Positions 1 through 8,544 of a stretch of DNA of 64,000 bases are shown piece after piece; the first letter of the stretch is position 1, and each line of letters begins with the position of its first letter. A program made the translations under genes and the position numbers. The notes beneath the pieces are model-generated. The model saw only the letters and a list, made by a program, of their open reading frames with translations. It had not been told where the DNA came from and did no database searches. This DNA is from Paenibacillus ihumii (GTDB taxonomy: Bacteria; Bacillota; Bacilli; Paenibacillales; Paenibacillaceae), in the NCBI RefSeq assembly GCF_001403875.1, contig NZ_LN884297.1:124001-188000 (forward strand), given 5' to 3'.

Positions 1-123
1 AGCCCGGTGCCAATGAAGTCGCTGAAAGGAAGGGGATACCCCTTCAGTTCTGGAACTGTGCAAAGGGAAGTGCGGGGGAAGCGAAATCTGATCCCGCTGA
101 ATGGAAGTGGTTGACGGCTTCAT
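1..123 (-). CDS. AraC-family regulator, N-terminal fragment (cut by window edge)
   Basis: Forty-one codons are visible, starting with ATG at 123 on the minus strand. A textbook AGGAGG ribosome binding site lies at 136-131, seven bases upstream, so this is a real start. The visible peptide has no signal sequence and ends in FQRLHWHRA. The H-W-H pattern followed by the expected acidic residue is typical of the cupin-like N-terminal sensor domain of AraC/XylS regulators, which bind a sugar there and DNA through a C-terminal double HTH. The rest lies outside the window, so the family call rests only on this motif. It is transcribed divergently from the AA10 gene and might regulate it; that is inference. 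Confidence 0.5.
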   Translation of the reverse strand, partial: MKPSTTSIQRDQISLPPHFPLHSSRTEGVSPSFQRLHWHRA

Positions 124-206
124 TTTTTTGCCTCCTAACATCGTATTTATCTCTTGATCTAGCAAGGGTTTGCCAATAATGCCTTCATAGCTGTAAAAAA
201 ATAGGC

Positions 207-236
207 TTGACGAGTTGCATAAGAGAGCGTTAGTAT
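207..236 (+). promoter_or_regulatory. Weak candidate sigma-A promoter upstream of the AA10 gene
   Basis: TTGACG at 207-212 is followed after 18 bases by TAGTAT at 231-236. The -35 box is good and the -10 box matches consensus at four of six positions. It would give a leader of more than 300 bases before the AA10 start. Other AT-rich promoters nearer the gene cannot be excluded. Confidence 0.3.
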
Positions 237-451
237 GTTACTTAAAATTCTTAATGTTTTGTCATTTCTGTTGATTTTCGGAATATAATCCAGTGTTAAC
301 CATGTAATTATTGCTGCATTTTGTCGATACTCGTCGTCTGTTCACCTTGTAAATTGCGATATGAACTCTGTCAAAGACTGTTTCAACCACGGAGCTCCTT
401 GGAACAGCTTCTTCGGTCAGAGTTTATATAAATTTTATTTTGCAGGAGGTG
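237..451 (+). other. Non-coding leader upstream of the AA10 gene
   Basis: No convincing gene was seen on either strand. The stretch is AT-rich (for example 421-440) and probably holds promoter and untranslated leader for the downstream micro-ORFs and AA10 gene. No terminator or riboswitch was recognised. Confidence 0.4.
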
Positions 452-490
452 ATGCTCATTAGTAAGAAGGCCTGCCAATTCATTGTATAA
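452..490 (+). CDS. Micro-ORF 1 upstream of the AA10 gene (12 codons)
   Basis: An ATG at 452 sits one base after an AGGAGGT motif (444-450) and reads [12 protein letters not shown] before TAA at 488-490. The spacing is too short for ideal initiation, so translation is doubtful. It ends exactly where the next strong ribosome binding site (GGAGGAGG, 491-498) begins, so translation here could affect access to that site. No similarity to known leader peptides was recognised. Confidence 0.25.
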   Translation: MLISKKACQFIV

Positions 491-505
491 GGAGGAGGAC
501 CTGCA

Positions 506-571
506 TTGTCAATCCAGGTAAAGCAAGGTTGCATAGTCGGTATATCCAATCTCAAAAGGGGGTTATCATAA
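506..571 (+). CDS. Micro-ORF 2, possible leader peptide translationally coupled to the AA10 gene
   Basis: TTG at 506 lies seven bases after GGAGGAGG (491-498), a near-perfect Shine-Dalgarno sequence. The frame runs 21 codons ([20 protein letters not shown] and one further Ser) and stops with TAA at 569-571. The last A of the stop is the first A of the AA10 start (TAATG). This is the geometry of termination-reinitiation coupling. The AA10 gene also has its own AAAAGGGGG site inside the micro-ORF, so coupling may be partial. The peptide has no recognised function. Confidence 0.4.
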   Translation: MSIQVKQGCIVGISNLKRGLS

Positions 572-1923
572 TGTCAGCAATCCGAATTTCTCAATCATCG
601 CTTTTGAAAGCGGTTACTTCTTTAGGCCTAATGATTCTTTTGTCTTTAATCATGGTACTGTTTGCCGAACAAGCATCGGCGCATGGTTATGTGGATAGTC
701 CGGGAAGCCGGGCAATTCTCTGTAAAAACGGGCAAAACAAGGACTGCGGCGCAATTGTTTATGAGCCTCAGAGCCTAGAAGCGCCAAAAGGCTTCCCTCA
801 TGCGGGACCTGCTGACGGCAAGATTGCCAGCGCAGGCGGAATTTTCCCTAAACTGGACGAGCAGTCGGCTACACGCTGGACGAAAGTGAATATCAATCCA
901 GGACCGAACACGTTCAAATGGAAGCTCACGGCCGCTCATGCCACCACAAGCTGGAAATACTATATCACGAAGGAGAACTGGGACCCGAATGCTCCACTGT
1001 CCAGAAATTCCTTTGATCTGACTCCATTCTGCTCCGTTGACTACGGCGGTGTCCGTCCTCCGTTTGAATATTCGGATACTTGTAATGTTCCAGCACGCAG
1101 CGGATATCATGTCATTCTGGCCGTGTGGGAAATCGCCGATACGGCGAACGCCTTCTACAATGTCATTGACGTTAACTTCGGCGGCGGCAATCCCCCTACC
1201 GATACTGTTGCCCCAAGCGCCCCTTCGGCTTTAACTTCCACAGGCTCCACTTCCACAAGCGTATCCCTGTCTTGGAATGCTTCAACAGATAACGTTGGCG
1301 TTACCGGTTATCAAATCTTTAACGGAAGTTCGCTTGTCGCCACAGTTCCGGGCAATACCTTGAGCTACACCGTTTCAGGTTTAACCGCGAATACTTCCTA
1401 CACGTTCACCGTGAAGGCCAGAGATGCCGCCGGCAATGTATCGGCTGCAAGCAATGCGGTTACGGTAAAAACGAAGGAAGTCGTTGTAGACACCGAGGCT
1501 CCTTCGGCTCCAGGCAATCTGCATGTTATGGGAACTCCAACCTCTTCAAGCGTCTCCTTAATGTGGAACCCCTCCACGGACAACGTGGGCGTAGCAGGCT
1601 ATCGCATTTACAACGGTAACTCGCTGGCAGCTACAGTCTCTGGTACGACCACTGAGCATGTCGTAACAGGACTGAGCGCAAACACGTCATATACCTTCAC
1701 CGTCCGCGCCTTCGATGCTGCGGGCAATGAATCCTCGCCAAGCAATTCCGTAAGCGCTACGACGGCCGAAGCACCTGCAGCCCAGCCATGGGCGGCCAAC
1801 ACGGCCTACACTGCGGGAACGCTGGTAACTTATAACGGTTCGGTATATGAGTGCCGTCAACCTCATACTTCCCTTGAAGGATGGGAGCCAGCGAACGTGC
1901 CGGCCCTATGGATTTTGAAATAA
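571..1923 (+). CDS. Secreted AA10 lytic polysaccharide monooxygenase with two FnIII domains and a CBM5/12
   Basis: A 450-residue secreted copper monooxygenase that should cleave crystalline chitin oxidatively. ATG 571 was chosen over an in-frame ATG at 529 because AAAAGGGGG (554-562) precedes it and the signal peptide starts there. Residues 1-37 form a signal peptide ending ASA, so the mature protein begins [10 protein letters not shown]. This N-terminal His38 and His123 (in AAHATTS) form the family's histidine brace. The AA10 domain spans about 38-205, FnIII domains about 214-303 and 309-400, and a CBM5/12-type module the last 45 residues (W-Y-Y-W pattern). Full-length, no defect seen. Cellulose as substrate cannot be excluded, but the CBM favours chitin. 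Confidence 0.9.
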   Translation: MSAIRISQSSLLKAVTSLGLMILLSLIMVLFAEQASAHGYVDSPGSRAILCKNGQNKDCGAIVYEPQSLEAPKGFPHAGPADGKIASAGGIFPKLDEQSATRWTKVNINPGPNTFKWKLTAAHATTSWKYYITKENWDPNAPLSRNSFDLTPFCSVDYGGVRPPFEYSDTCNVPARSGYHVILAVWEIADTANAFYNVIDVNFGGGNPPTDTVAPSAPSALTSTGSTSTSVSLSWNASTDNVGVTGYQIFNGSSLVATVPGNTLSYTVSGLTANTSYTFTVKARDAAGNVSAASNAVTVKTKEVVVDTEAPSAPGNLHVMGTPTSSSVSLMWNPSTDNVGVAGYRIYNGNSLAATVSGTTTEHVVTGLSANTSYTFTVRAFDAAGNESSPSNSVSATTAEAPAAQPWAANTAYTAGTLVTYNGSVYECRQPHTSLEGWEPANVPALWILK

Positions 1924-1964
1924 GGCCCCGCCGTTGACCCTCCTGAATTAGCCTAAGCAAGCCC

Positions 1965-2028
1965 GGCCCCTTTAAGCTGCCCTTGGATGAATCGCTTGGT
2001 TGATCCATCGGCCGTTAAAGGGGCCTTT
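1965..2028 (+). terminator. Terminator after the AA10 gene
   Basis: GGCCCCTTTAA at 1965-1975 pairs perfectly with TTAAAGGGGCC at 2015-2025, followed by a short T run. The loop is long (about 39 bases). Confidence 0.6.
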
Positions 2029-2184
2029 CGATGTTTATTTGCACTTACAGTATATCCATACATAACCTGCATGCAGCCTTACATAACTTCCATGTTCAGA
2101 TTCTGCCCATGCCGCTATCCTTCACGCAGCCCGAAGCATGTTACAATAATAGAAGATCAATCATCAAATGGGAGAAACGAAACG

Positions 2185-4428
2185 ATGGAACTTCAGCCGC
2201 TTCAAACTGAATATATTCCGTTAAAGCCGAAGCTTACCGAACGTCTAGGCCGCAGAATCCGGCAGACGTACCGCTATGATTCCGCGTTTTGGCGAATAGC
2301 CCTAGCGGGACCTTGGGGGGCGGCGATGTTTGTTTTCGCACTGGCTGCCTTGGGCATGCCAACGGGCTTAGGCGCTTTGGCGGATATTATAGTATTTATT
2401 TCCCTAGGTACTGTAGGCCTATTTATCACCGCTCATATGGCTGCTGTGCTGCTGGCCGTCCTCGGACTGCCGCTTCCCCGGTTATACGCCGGGGTGGTAA
2501 TGTATGCCCTAACCGTCATTTTCTTTATATTTTGGCAGGACCATGACGCGGTTATTTCCGCTGCAGCTTCAGGAATCCTCACGCTGGCGGGAATCGCTGC
2601 CGGAATCGTCATTAGTCTGCTCTATAGCCGGATTGGCAGACGCCTCAGATTCTATGCCGCAGCCGCGCTCGGACTCCTGTGTGTTCTCACTGCGTTGTGG
2701 ATCGCGGACAGCCCTGTGGCACGCTCAGACATGGCGGCGAAGCACGCCGAGCCTATCCCGGCAGAGAATCCTGCCAAACCGGGAAGCTACGGGTACACCC
2801 GTTTCGATTATGGGAGCGGAAAAGATTATTGGCGAAAGGAATTCGGCCGGGAGACCGACCTTATAACGCCCCCGGTAGACGCTTCAGCCTACATCAAGAA
2901 ATGGCCTGCCTTCCGTACCCGCTACTGGGGATTTGATCAAAGCGCGCTTCCCTTGAACGGCAGGGTCTGGATGCCTGAAGGGAACGGTCCATTTCCGCTG
3001 GTGCTCATGGTTCACGGCAACCATCTGATGGAGGATTTCTCCGATGAAGGCTACGGTTATTTAGGTGAGCTGTTAGCCAGCCGGGGCTTCATCGCCGTGT
3101 CGGTCGATGAGAATTATTTGAATTACTCGGTCTGGACGGGCATTCCTGACAATGACATGAAGGTTCGTGCCTGGATCCTGCTCAAGCATCTGCAGCAGAT
3201 CGACAAATTTGCGGAAGATCAGGCAACACCTTTTTATCAGAAGGTGAATTTTGACCAAATTGGATTGATTGGACACTCCAGAGGGGGGCAGGCGGTAGCC
3301 ATGACGAAGGACGCCGGCCGCTGGTTCAGCGAGGACGAAACGCTCAGCAATCTAGAGCGGTACAACATTCAAGCCGTCATTGCCATTTCTCCTACGGATA
3401 AGAAGGTTGACGGCGGACTGGCGAGAATCAGGGACGTCAGCTACTTGGCTATTCAGGGGGCGCGGGATGCGGATGTCATCGATTTTGACGGGGATCGCCA
3501 GTATATCAGGACTTCTTTTACAAAACCATCTCCCCATTTCAAAGCATCGATATATATCGCCGATGCTAACCATAGCCAATTCAATACGGAATGGGGCTTC
3601 AGGGATATTAGCTATCCGAAGGGCATTTTCCTGAGCCAGAGCGAGATCATGGGCCCTAAGGAACAGCGCGAAATCGCCAAAATATACGTCTCAGCCTTCC
3701 TGGAGTCGACGCTTCACGGAGAGCAGAGCTATCGGGCTTTGTTCCAGGATTACAGATCAGGGCTGCACTGGCTTCCAGCGGGTACCGAGTATTTCAACCG
3801 CTTTGAAAGCGCCAATTTTTACAAATTAGCCTGGTATGATGATGACCTGAATCGGGTCACGCTTCCGGACGGCGGCTTGGCCCGCGGCGAGAAATTGACC
3901 TGGGTCGAAGAAGAGGTTAAGAACCGCAAGGCGGTGAGCAAAGGAACCCGGGGAGTAACCTTGGAATGGGCGGCTAGAGAAGACGGGGCTCCCGCTTCAT
4001 ATTCCTTGACATGGAATGCCTCCTTCCTGCCAGGGGCGATGACCAAGACACCGGAAGTCCTCTCGTTTTCGTTGGCCGATCGGAGCTTTGAGCTCTCCGA
4101 CCCAACAGCTTCCACCGCTGAACTGGAGGTCGAAGTGGAGCTGCTAAGCACGAATGACGAATCGGCGCGCATCTTGCTGTCCGACCATGCGGAGATCACC
4201 CGGCCGCCGGATATCGCCTTCACCATTCATCCCTGGGTGGAGAAGCGGTTGTCCAACGGCAAGTACAAGCACCCGCAGGAGGCGGTGTTTCAGACCGTCC
4301 TGCTTCCTTTATCCGAATTTAAGAAAATGAACGAGCGGCTTGATTTGTCCTCCCTCAAGGAAATCACCTTTTACCTTTCCGGAGGGCCTGGTAAGATTAT
4401 GCTCGACGATATCGGCATTTATGAATAA
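2185..4428 (+). CDS. Membrane-anchored alpha/beta hydrolase (large, two-part)
   Basis: A 747-residue protein starting at ATG 2185, preceded by GGGAGA (2170-2175); a longer frame opens at 1987 but overlaps the terminator and lacks a site. The first ~160 residues carry about four hydrophobic helices. The rest is an alpha/beta hydrolase: HGNHLMEDFSDEG is the oxyanion region, GHSRGG (about residue 361-366) is the nucleophile elbow, and ANHSQFN near residue 465 may hold the catalytic histidine. A C-terminal region of about 200 residues (about 545-747) looks like beta-sandwich. The fold suggests an extracytoplasmic esterase or peptidase, but no substrate can be named. It stands alone, followed by a bidirectional terminator. 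Confidence 0.65.
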   Translation: MELQPLQTEYIPLKPKLTERLGRRIRQTYRYDSAFWRIALAGPWGAAMFVFALAALGMPTGLGALADIIVFISLGTVGLFITAHMAAVLLAVLGLPLPRLYAGVVMYALTVIFFIFWQDHDAVISAAASGILTLAGIAAGIVISLLYSRIGRRLRFYAAAALGLLCVLTALWIADSPVARSDMAAKHAEPIPAENPAKPGSYGYTRFDYGSGKDYWRKEFGRETDLITPPVDASAYIKKWPAFRTRYWGFDQSALPLNGRVWMPEGNGPFPLVLMVHGNHLMEDFSDEGYGYLGELLASRGFIAVSVDENYLNYSVWTGIPDNDMKVRAWILLKHLQQIDKFAEDQATPFYQKVNFDQIGLIGHSRGGQAVAMTKDAGRWFSEDETLSNLERYNIQAVIAISPTDKKVDGGLARIRDVSYLAIQGARDADVIDFDGDRQYIRTSFTKPSPHFKASIYIADANHSQFNTEWGFRDISYPKGIFLSQSEIMGPKEQREIAKIYVSAFLESTLHGEQSYRALFQDYRSGLHWLPAGTEYFNRFESANFYKLAWYDDDLNRVTLPDGGLARGEKLTWVEEEVKNRKAVSKGTRGVTLEWAAREDGAPASYSLTWNASFLPGAMTKTPEVLSFSLADRSFELSDPTASTAELEVEVELLSTNDESARILLSDHAEITRPPDIAFTIHPWVEKRLSNGKYKHPQEAVFQTVLLPLSEFKKMNERLDLSSLKEITFYLSGGPGKIMLDDIGIYE

Positions 4429-4436
4429 ACAGCACC

Positions 4437-4487
4437 AAAAAACCGCCGTACCTGGTCGGCAGCGCCGATTACAGGCAGGGCGGTTTT
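4437..4487. terminator. Bidirectional terminator between convergent genes
   Basis: AAAACCGCC at 4439-4447 pairs with GGCGGTTTT at 4479-4487. The A run on the left and T run on the right let it serve both the hydrolase gene and the convergent gbsR-like gene. Confidence 0.7.
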
Positions 4488-4514
4488 ATGCTGATAGCAA
4501 GACTCAACCTCGAG

Positions 4515-5063
4515 TTAATCCTTCGGAACAAGCTGATATATTTCTCCGCTCTCCATCGCATCAATTAAACGGTCAAGCCATTCGTAGTACTTCTCGGCAT
4601 CGCGCATTTTTCTGCAATCCTCCCGCAGGACTTCGGCAATAGCTCCATCCGGCTCTGAGTCCAGCCATTTATTGATCTCCCCGATTGACCTGCGTAAAAT
4701 GAGGAGGTTGGATTCTACCGCTTTTCTCCATTTGATCGCGAAATAATCCGTAAATGTCTGATGCCAATCGTACTCTACCTCATATAAATCTTTACGGGAG
4801 CCTTTCTCCCACACTTTGTTTACCATTTTAAGATCAAGCAGAGTCCTTACGCCCGTGCTCATGCTTGTCTTGCTCATCTTCATCTCCATGCCCATTTCAT
4901 CCAGCGTCATCGGTTTATTCGCAAAAAAAAGCAGACCGTAAAGATGACCTGTAGATAATGAAATGCCGTACAAATCCATATTTCTGCCAATGGCTTCAAT
5001 GACGCGCTTGCGCACTTTCATCACATCCGCCTGCTGCTCTGGGGTGAGCTGGTCCAAGCCCAT
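4515..5063 (-). CDS. GbsR/OpcR-family MarR-type transcriptional repressor
   Basis: A 182-residue winged-helix regulator of the GbsR branch of MarR proteins. Residues about 25-100 form the DNA-binding domain (TLDEMGMEMKMSKTSMSTGVRTLLDLKMV is the helix-turn-helix region). In Bacilli these proteins control synthesis or uptake of choline and glycine betaine. The start at 5063 has an AGGAGGT-like site just upstream. It is divergent from opuAA, with a 46-bp inverted repeat between them (5167-5212), so the natural inference is that it represses the opuA operon, as OpcR does for other Opu systems. The ligand cannot be deduced. Length is normal for the family. Confidence 0.75.
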   Translation of the reverse strand: MGLDQLTPEQQADVMKVRKRVIEAIGRNMDLYGISLSTGHLYGLLFFANKPMTLDEMGMEMKMSKTSMSTGVRTLLDLKMVNKVWEKGSRKDLYEVEYDWHQTFTDYFAIKWRKAVESNLLILRRSIGEINKWLDSEPDGAIAEVLREDCRKMRDAEKYYEWLDRLIDAMESGEIYQLVPKD

Positions 5064-5166
5064 GCTTGCAACCTCCTATCACGATACTTCCTATATCTTA
5101 AAAAAAGGCCCGTTAAAAGTAAAGCGGCGGCTTTGCGAGCATTTGTAAGCATAACAGAGCATATGT

Positions 5167-5212
5167 ACCGTTCATTACGTACAGTTTTTTCTGTACGTTC
5201 TATACGAACGGT
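5167..5212. promoter_or_regulatory. Inverted repeat, putative GbsR/OpcR-type operator
   Basis: ACCGTTC (5167-5173) pairs with GAACGGT (5206-5212), and ACGTACAG (5177-5184) pairs with CTGTACGT (5191-5198) around a T6 centre. It lies in the divergent gbsR-like/opuAA intergenic region. Operator function is inferred from position and symmetry. Confidence 0.45.
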
Positions 5213-5220
5213 ATTAATGG

Positions 5221-5250
5221 TTGTTTAATTTATCTTTCTTTTGTTAGACT
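5221..5250 (+). promoter_or_regulatory. Candidate opuA promoter
   Basis: TTGTTT at 5221-5226 and TAGACT at 5245-5250, 18 bases apart, sit just downstream of the inverted repeat. The -10 box is weak, matching four of six positions. Confidence 0.3.
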
Positions 5251-5315
5251 AAGTACCATGTGAGGCTACAGGCCCGTGCAGCCTTAGTAATTTTATTGGA
5301 AAAGGAGTGGATAGT

Positions 5316-6530
5316 TTGGAGGAACCCATTTTAGAAGTAAAGCAAGTTACTAAATTGTTTGGTTCGAATGCGGAGCTTGGGCTTCAACTGCTTGAGCAGG
5401 GTCAAACCAAAGAGCAGCTGGCCGAAAAAGGCATCACCGTTGGCGTGAATCGGGTCAGTCTAGATATCCGGCAGGGAGAAATCTTTGTCATTATGGGACT
5501 GTCGGGCAGCGGCAAATCGACTCTCGTCCGAATGCTGAACCGCCTGATCGAACCGACATCCGGCCAAATTCTCATACGCGGTAAGGATTTGCTGAAAATG
5601 AACAAAGCCCAATTACGGGAAGTACGTCAAAAGCGCATCAGTATGGTATTCCAAAAATTTGCGCTGTTTCCGCACCGGACGGTGCTGCAAAACGTCGAGT
5701 ACGGCCTGGAAATTCAAAAGGTCGATGCTCAATCGCGAAAGGAAAAGGCGGAGCAAGCCCTCGAGCTCGTAGGACTTAAGGGCTGGGGCGATAAAATGCC
5801 GGATGAGCTCAGCGGCGGCATGCAGCAAAGGGTCGGCCTTGCCCGTGCCTTGGCGAATGATCCCGAGGTGCTGCTGATGGATGAGGCCTTCAGTGCGCTG
5901 GATCCTCTGATTCGCCGGGACATGCAGGATGAGCTGATCGAGCTGCAGGAAAAAATGAAGAAGACGATCGTCTTTATTACGCATGACCTCGATGAAGCAC
6001 TGCGGATCGGGGATCGGATCGCCTTGATGAAGGATGGCTCGCTCATCCAGATTGGAACGCCAGAGGAAATGCTGACACAGCCGGCTAACGGTTACGTCGA
6101 ACGATTTATAGAAGATGTAGATCTCTCCAAAGTCCTCACAGCTTCGCACGTCATGCGAAGACCCGAGACGATCACTTTGGATCGCGGACCGCGGGTTGCC
6201 CTGCAACTGATGCGGGAACGCGGAATTTCAAATCTCTTCGTTATCGATCGTTCCAAACGCTTGCTTGGCGTTATTACAGCAGAGGATGCATCCGAAGCGA
6301 ATAAGACAGGAAAAGCGCTATCGGACATTCTGATAAGCGATTGCCCGCAGGTGCCTCCGGATACCGTGCTGAGCGACCTGTTTGAAGCAACGAGCTCGAC
6401 TAAAGTGCCGCTGGCCGTAGTCGATGAGCAAGGGCGGCTGCTGGGCGTCATCGTGCGCGGCGCAGTTTTGGGCGCTCTTGCGGGAGATGTAGGCGAAATG
6501 GAGGTGAAGCAGCATGAGCTTCATTCCTAA
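5316..6530 (+). CDS. opuAA: Glycine betaine ABC transporter ATPase OpuAA
   Basis: The ATPase of an osmoprotectant importer, 404 residues. TTG 5316 is preferred because AAAGGAG (5301-5307) lies eight bases upstream; a GTG at 5307 overlaps that site. The Walker A motif GLSGSGKST is at 61-69, followed by signature LSGGMQQR and Walker B LLMDEAFSALDPL. The C-terminal ~120 residues form two CBS repeats, which in the family sense ionic strength or nucleotides. The N-terminal LGLQLLEQGQTKEQL segment is typical of OpuAA/ProV. It overlaps the opuAB start by 17 bases, indicating translational coupling. Confidence 0.93.
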   Translation: MEEPILEVKQVTKLFGSNAELGLQLLEQGQTKEQLAEKGITVGVNRVSLDIRQGEIFVIMGLSGSGKSTLVRMLNRLIEPTSGQILIRGKDLLKMNKAQLREVRQKRISMVFQKFALFPHRTVLQNVEYGLEIQKVDAQSRKEKAEQALELVGLKGWGDKMPDELSGGMQQRVGLARALANDPEVLLMDEAFSALDPLIRRDMQDELIELQEKMKKTIVFITHDLDEALRIGDRIALMKDGSLIQIGTPEEMLTQPANGYVERFIEDVDLSKVLTASHVMRRPETITLDRGPRVALQLMRERGISNLFVIDRSKRLLGVITAEDASEANKTGKALSDILISDCPQVPPDTVLSDLFEATSSTKVPLAVVDEQGRLLGVIVRGAVLGALAGDVGEMEVKQHELHS

Positions 6531-7356
6531 AATACCGCTTGCGGATTGGATTGAGTATATCGTCGATTGGATGGAATCGAACCTTGGGGGCTTTTTTGAA
6601 GGGCTGTCCAAGATCATTGAAAGTGTCGTCGAGTTCTTCTCCTGGTTGTTTCTCTTACCTCATCCGCTTCTATTCATCGTTATTTTCGGCGTCCTTGCGT
6701 ACCTGATCGGCAGAATTCCGCTCACGTTATTTACGGTAATCGGGTTCCTGCTCATCGACAATCTAGGCTATTGGACCGAAACGATGAATACCTTAGGACT
6801 CGTAGTTACGTCCGGCATCATTTCAGTGGTCTTAGGCATCCCTATCGGAATATGGAGCGCCTACAGCAAGACTACCCATCGCATTGTTTCACCGCTGTTA
6901 GACTTCATGCAGACGATGCCTGCATTCGTATATCTGCTGCCAGCCGTCACCTTCTTTAGCCTCGGGGTAGTGCCCGGCGTGATTGCTTCCGTCATCTTCG
7001 CGATCCCGCCTACGATCCGCTTGACCCATCTCGGAATCAAGCAGGTATCCGGCGAGCTTACGGAAGCGGCCGACGCCTTCGGCTCGACCTCATGGCAGAA
7101 GCTGTTCAAAGTGGAATTGCCTCTCGCAATGCCCACGATGATGGCCGGCGTCAATCAGACGATTATGCTGTCGCTCTCGATGGTCGTCATCGCTTCGATG
7201 ATCGGGGCGCAGGGCATCGGAGCAACGGTATACCGCGCGGTCACCCAGCTCAAGATCGGCCAAGGCTTTGAAGCCGGACTCGCTGTAGTCGTGCTGGCGA
7301 TCGTGCTTGACCGTTTTACGCAAAATCTATTCAAATCTAAAAAAAGAGGTGCTTAA
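6514..7356 (+). CDS. opuAB: Glycine betaine ABC transporter permease OpuAB
   Basis: A 280-residue permease of the ProW/OpuAB family. ATG 6514 is preceded by GGAGGTGAAGCAGC within the end of opuAA. It contains about six or seven membrane helices. The coupling loop EAADAFGSTSWQKLFKVELPLAMPTMMAGVNQTIM is the EAA motif that contacts the ATPase. The N-terminal LADWIEYIVDWMESNLGGFF segment is characteristic of this subfamily. It assembles with OpuAA and OpuAC at the cytoplasmic membrane. Confidence 0.93.
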   Translation: MSFIPKIPLADWIEYIVDWMESNLGGFFEGLSKIIESVVEFFSWLFLLPHPLLFIVIFGVLAYLIGRIPLTLFTVIGFLLIDNLGYWTETMNTLGLVVTSGIISVVLGIPIGIWSAYSKTTHRIVSPLLDFMQTMPAFVYLLPAVTFFSLGVVPGVIASVIFAIPPTIRLTHLGIKQVSGELTEAADAFGSTSWQKLFKVELPLAMPTMMAGVNQTIMLSLSMVVIASMIGAQGIGATVYRAVTQLKIGQGFEAGLAVVVLAIVLDRFTQNLFKSKKRGA

Positions 7357-7360
7357 GAAC

Positions 7361-8299
7361 ATGAAGAACAAAAAAGCTGGTCTCTGGACGACTTTAAGCT
7401 TGGCGGCGGTGCTGCTGCTATCCGCTTGCGGAAACACAGGGAACACAGGGAACACAGGGAATGCCGGGAACAGCGCGGGCAATGCCGCCGGAAATGCCGG
7501 AGGCAAATCGCTTGGGGAGCAAGTAAAGTATGAAATTATCGGCATTGACCCCGGAGCGGGAATTATGAAGGCGACAAGCAAGGCTATCGAGGAATACGGC
7601 CTTTCCGACTGGACGCTGATCGAAGGATCCGGCGCAGCGATGACAGCTACGCTGGCCAAAGCAGTTAAATCCGAGCAGCCGATCATTATTACAGGCTGGA
7701 CGCCGCACTGGATGTTCTCCAAATATGACCTGAAATACTTGGATGATCCAAAGAAAGTATACGGCGAGGCGGAGGAAATTCACACCGTAGTGCGCAAAGG
7801 GCTGAGGGAGGATCATCCGGTAGCCTATGAGTTCCTCGACCGCTTCGAGTGGAGCTCCGACGAGATGGGTGAAATTATGACGGCTATCCAGGAGGGTCAA
7901 GATCCTGCGGAAGCGGCTAAAGCTTGGGCAGAAAGCCATAGCGACCGCATCGATACCTGGACTGCTGATCTGACGCCAGTCAACGGGGATAAGCTTAAGC
8001 TTAGCTATGTAGCTTGGGATTCCGAAATCGCCAGCACGAATCTGCTCCAATATGTTCTGGAGAATCGCCTTGGATACAAGGTAGATGCGCTCCAGGTAGA
8101 AGCTGGACCGATGTGGACGGGCGTAGCGAGCGGGGACGTGGATGCGACGGCTGCAGCTTGGCTGCCTTTGACTCATGCGGATTACTGGGACAAATATAAG
8201 GATCAGCTAGAGGATCTCGGGGCCAATATGACCGGAGTCCGTACAGGGCTCGTCGTACCCGCTTATGTAGACGCCAGCTCCATTGAAGATTTGAAATAA
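7361..8299 (+). CDS. opuAC: Glycine betaine-binding lipoprotein OpuAC
   Basis: A 312-residue extracellular binding lipoprotein of the OpuA importer. ATG 7361 follows AGAGGTG (7345-7351). The signal peptide ends in LLSAC, the lipobox. A low-complexity Asn/Thr/Gly linker follows, built from direct 9-base repeats at about 7431-7461. Two lobes follow: one with GWTPHWMFSKYDLKYL and IHTVVRKGL, the other with YVAWDSEIAST and AAWLPLTHADYW. The tryptophans in these segments fit the aromatic cage that binds the trimethylammonium group. From memory, the lobe order is swapped relative to E. coli ProX, as in other OpuAC proteins. Confidence 0.92.
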   Translation: MKNKKAGLWTTLSLAAVLLLSACGNTGNTGNTGNAGNSAGNAAGNAGGKSLGEQVKYEIIGIDPGAGIMKATSKAIEEYGLSDWTLIEGSGAAMTATLAKAVKSEQPIIITGWTPHWMFSKYDLKYLDDPKKVYGEAEEIHTVVRKGLREDHPVAYEFLDRFEWSSDEMGEIMTAIQEGQDPAEAAKAWAESHSDRIDTWTADLTPVNGDKLKLSYVAWDSEIASTNLLQYVLENRLGYKVDALQVEAGPMWTGVASGDVDATAAAWLPLTHADYWDKYKDQLEDLGANMTGVRTGLVVPAYVDASSIEDLK

Positions 8300-8371
8300 T
8301 GCTCTAAATTTATAACCATGAATACAATGTTTACCGCCGATCTTTTGGCCGAATCGCGGCCAAACGGCATA

Positions 8372-8407
8372 GACCCCATCCCGCATAGCGGGATGGGGTC
8401 CTTTATA
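8372..8407 (+). terminator. Terminator of the opuA operon
   Basis: A perfect 13-base stem, GACCCCATCCCGC (8372-8384) with GCGGGATGGGGTC (8388-8400), has a three-base loop and is followed by CTTTATAT. A smaller GGCC hairpin precedes it at 8347-8361. Confidence 0.85.
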
Positions 8408-8408
8408 T

Positions 8409-8447
8409 AAGGAAAAGGGAGTATATTTACCTTACCCCCTTTTCCTT
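8409..8447. terminator. Hairpin, probable end of the minus-strand exopolysaccharide operon
   Basis: AAGGAAAAGGG (8409-8419) pairs with CCCTTTTCCTT (8437-8447). It lies about 100 bases beyond the stop of the GH18-like gene. The T run on the minus side is weak. Confidence 0.4.
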
Positions 8448-8544
8448 AAAGCTACATTACTGTAACCTGAAAAAGAAATTAAAAATGGTATATAAGATTA
8501 TCCCACCGATTCATTATTCGCTTTTCCCGGAACAGGAAGTTTGC

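Noticed and set aside
1987..2184. N-terminal extension of the alpha/beta hydrolase
   Set aside because: It runs through the preceding terminator, has no ribosome binding site, and reads as non-coding sequence; ATG 2185 is a better start.
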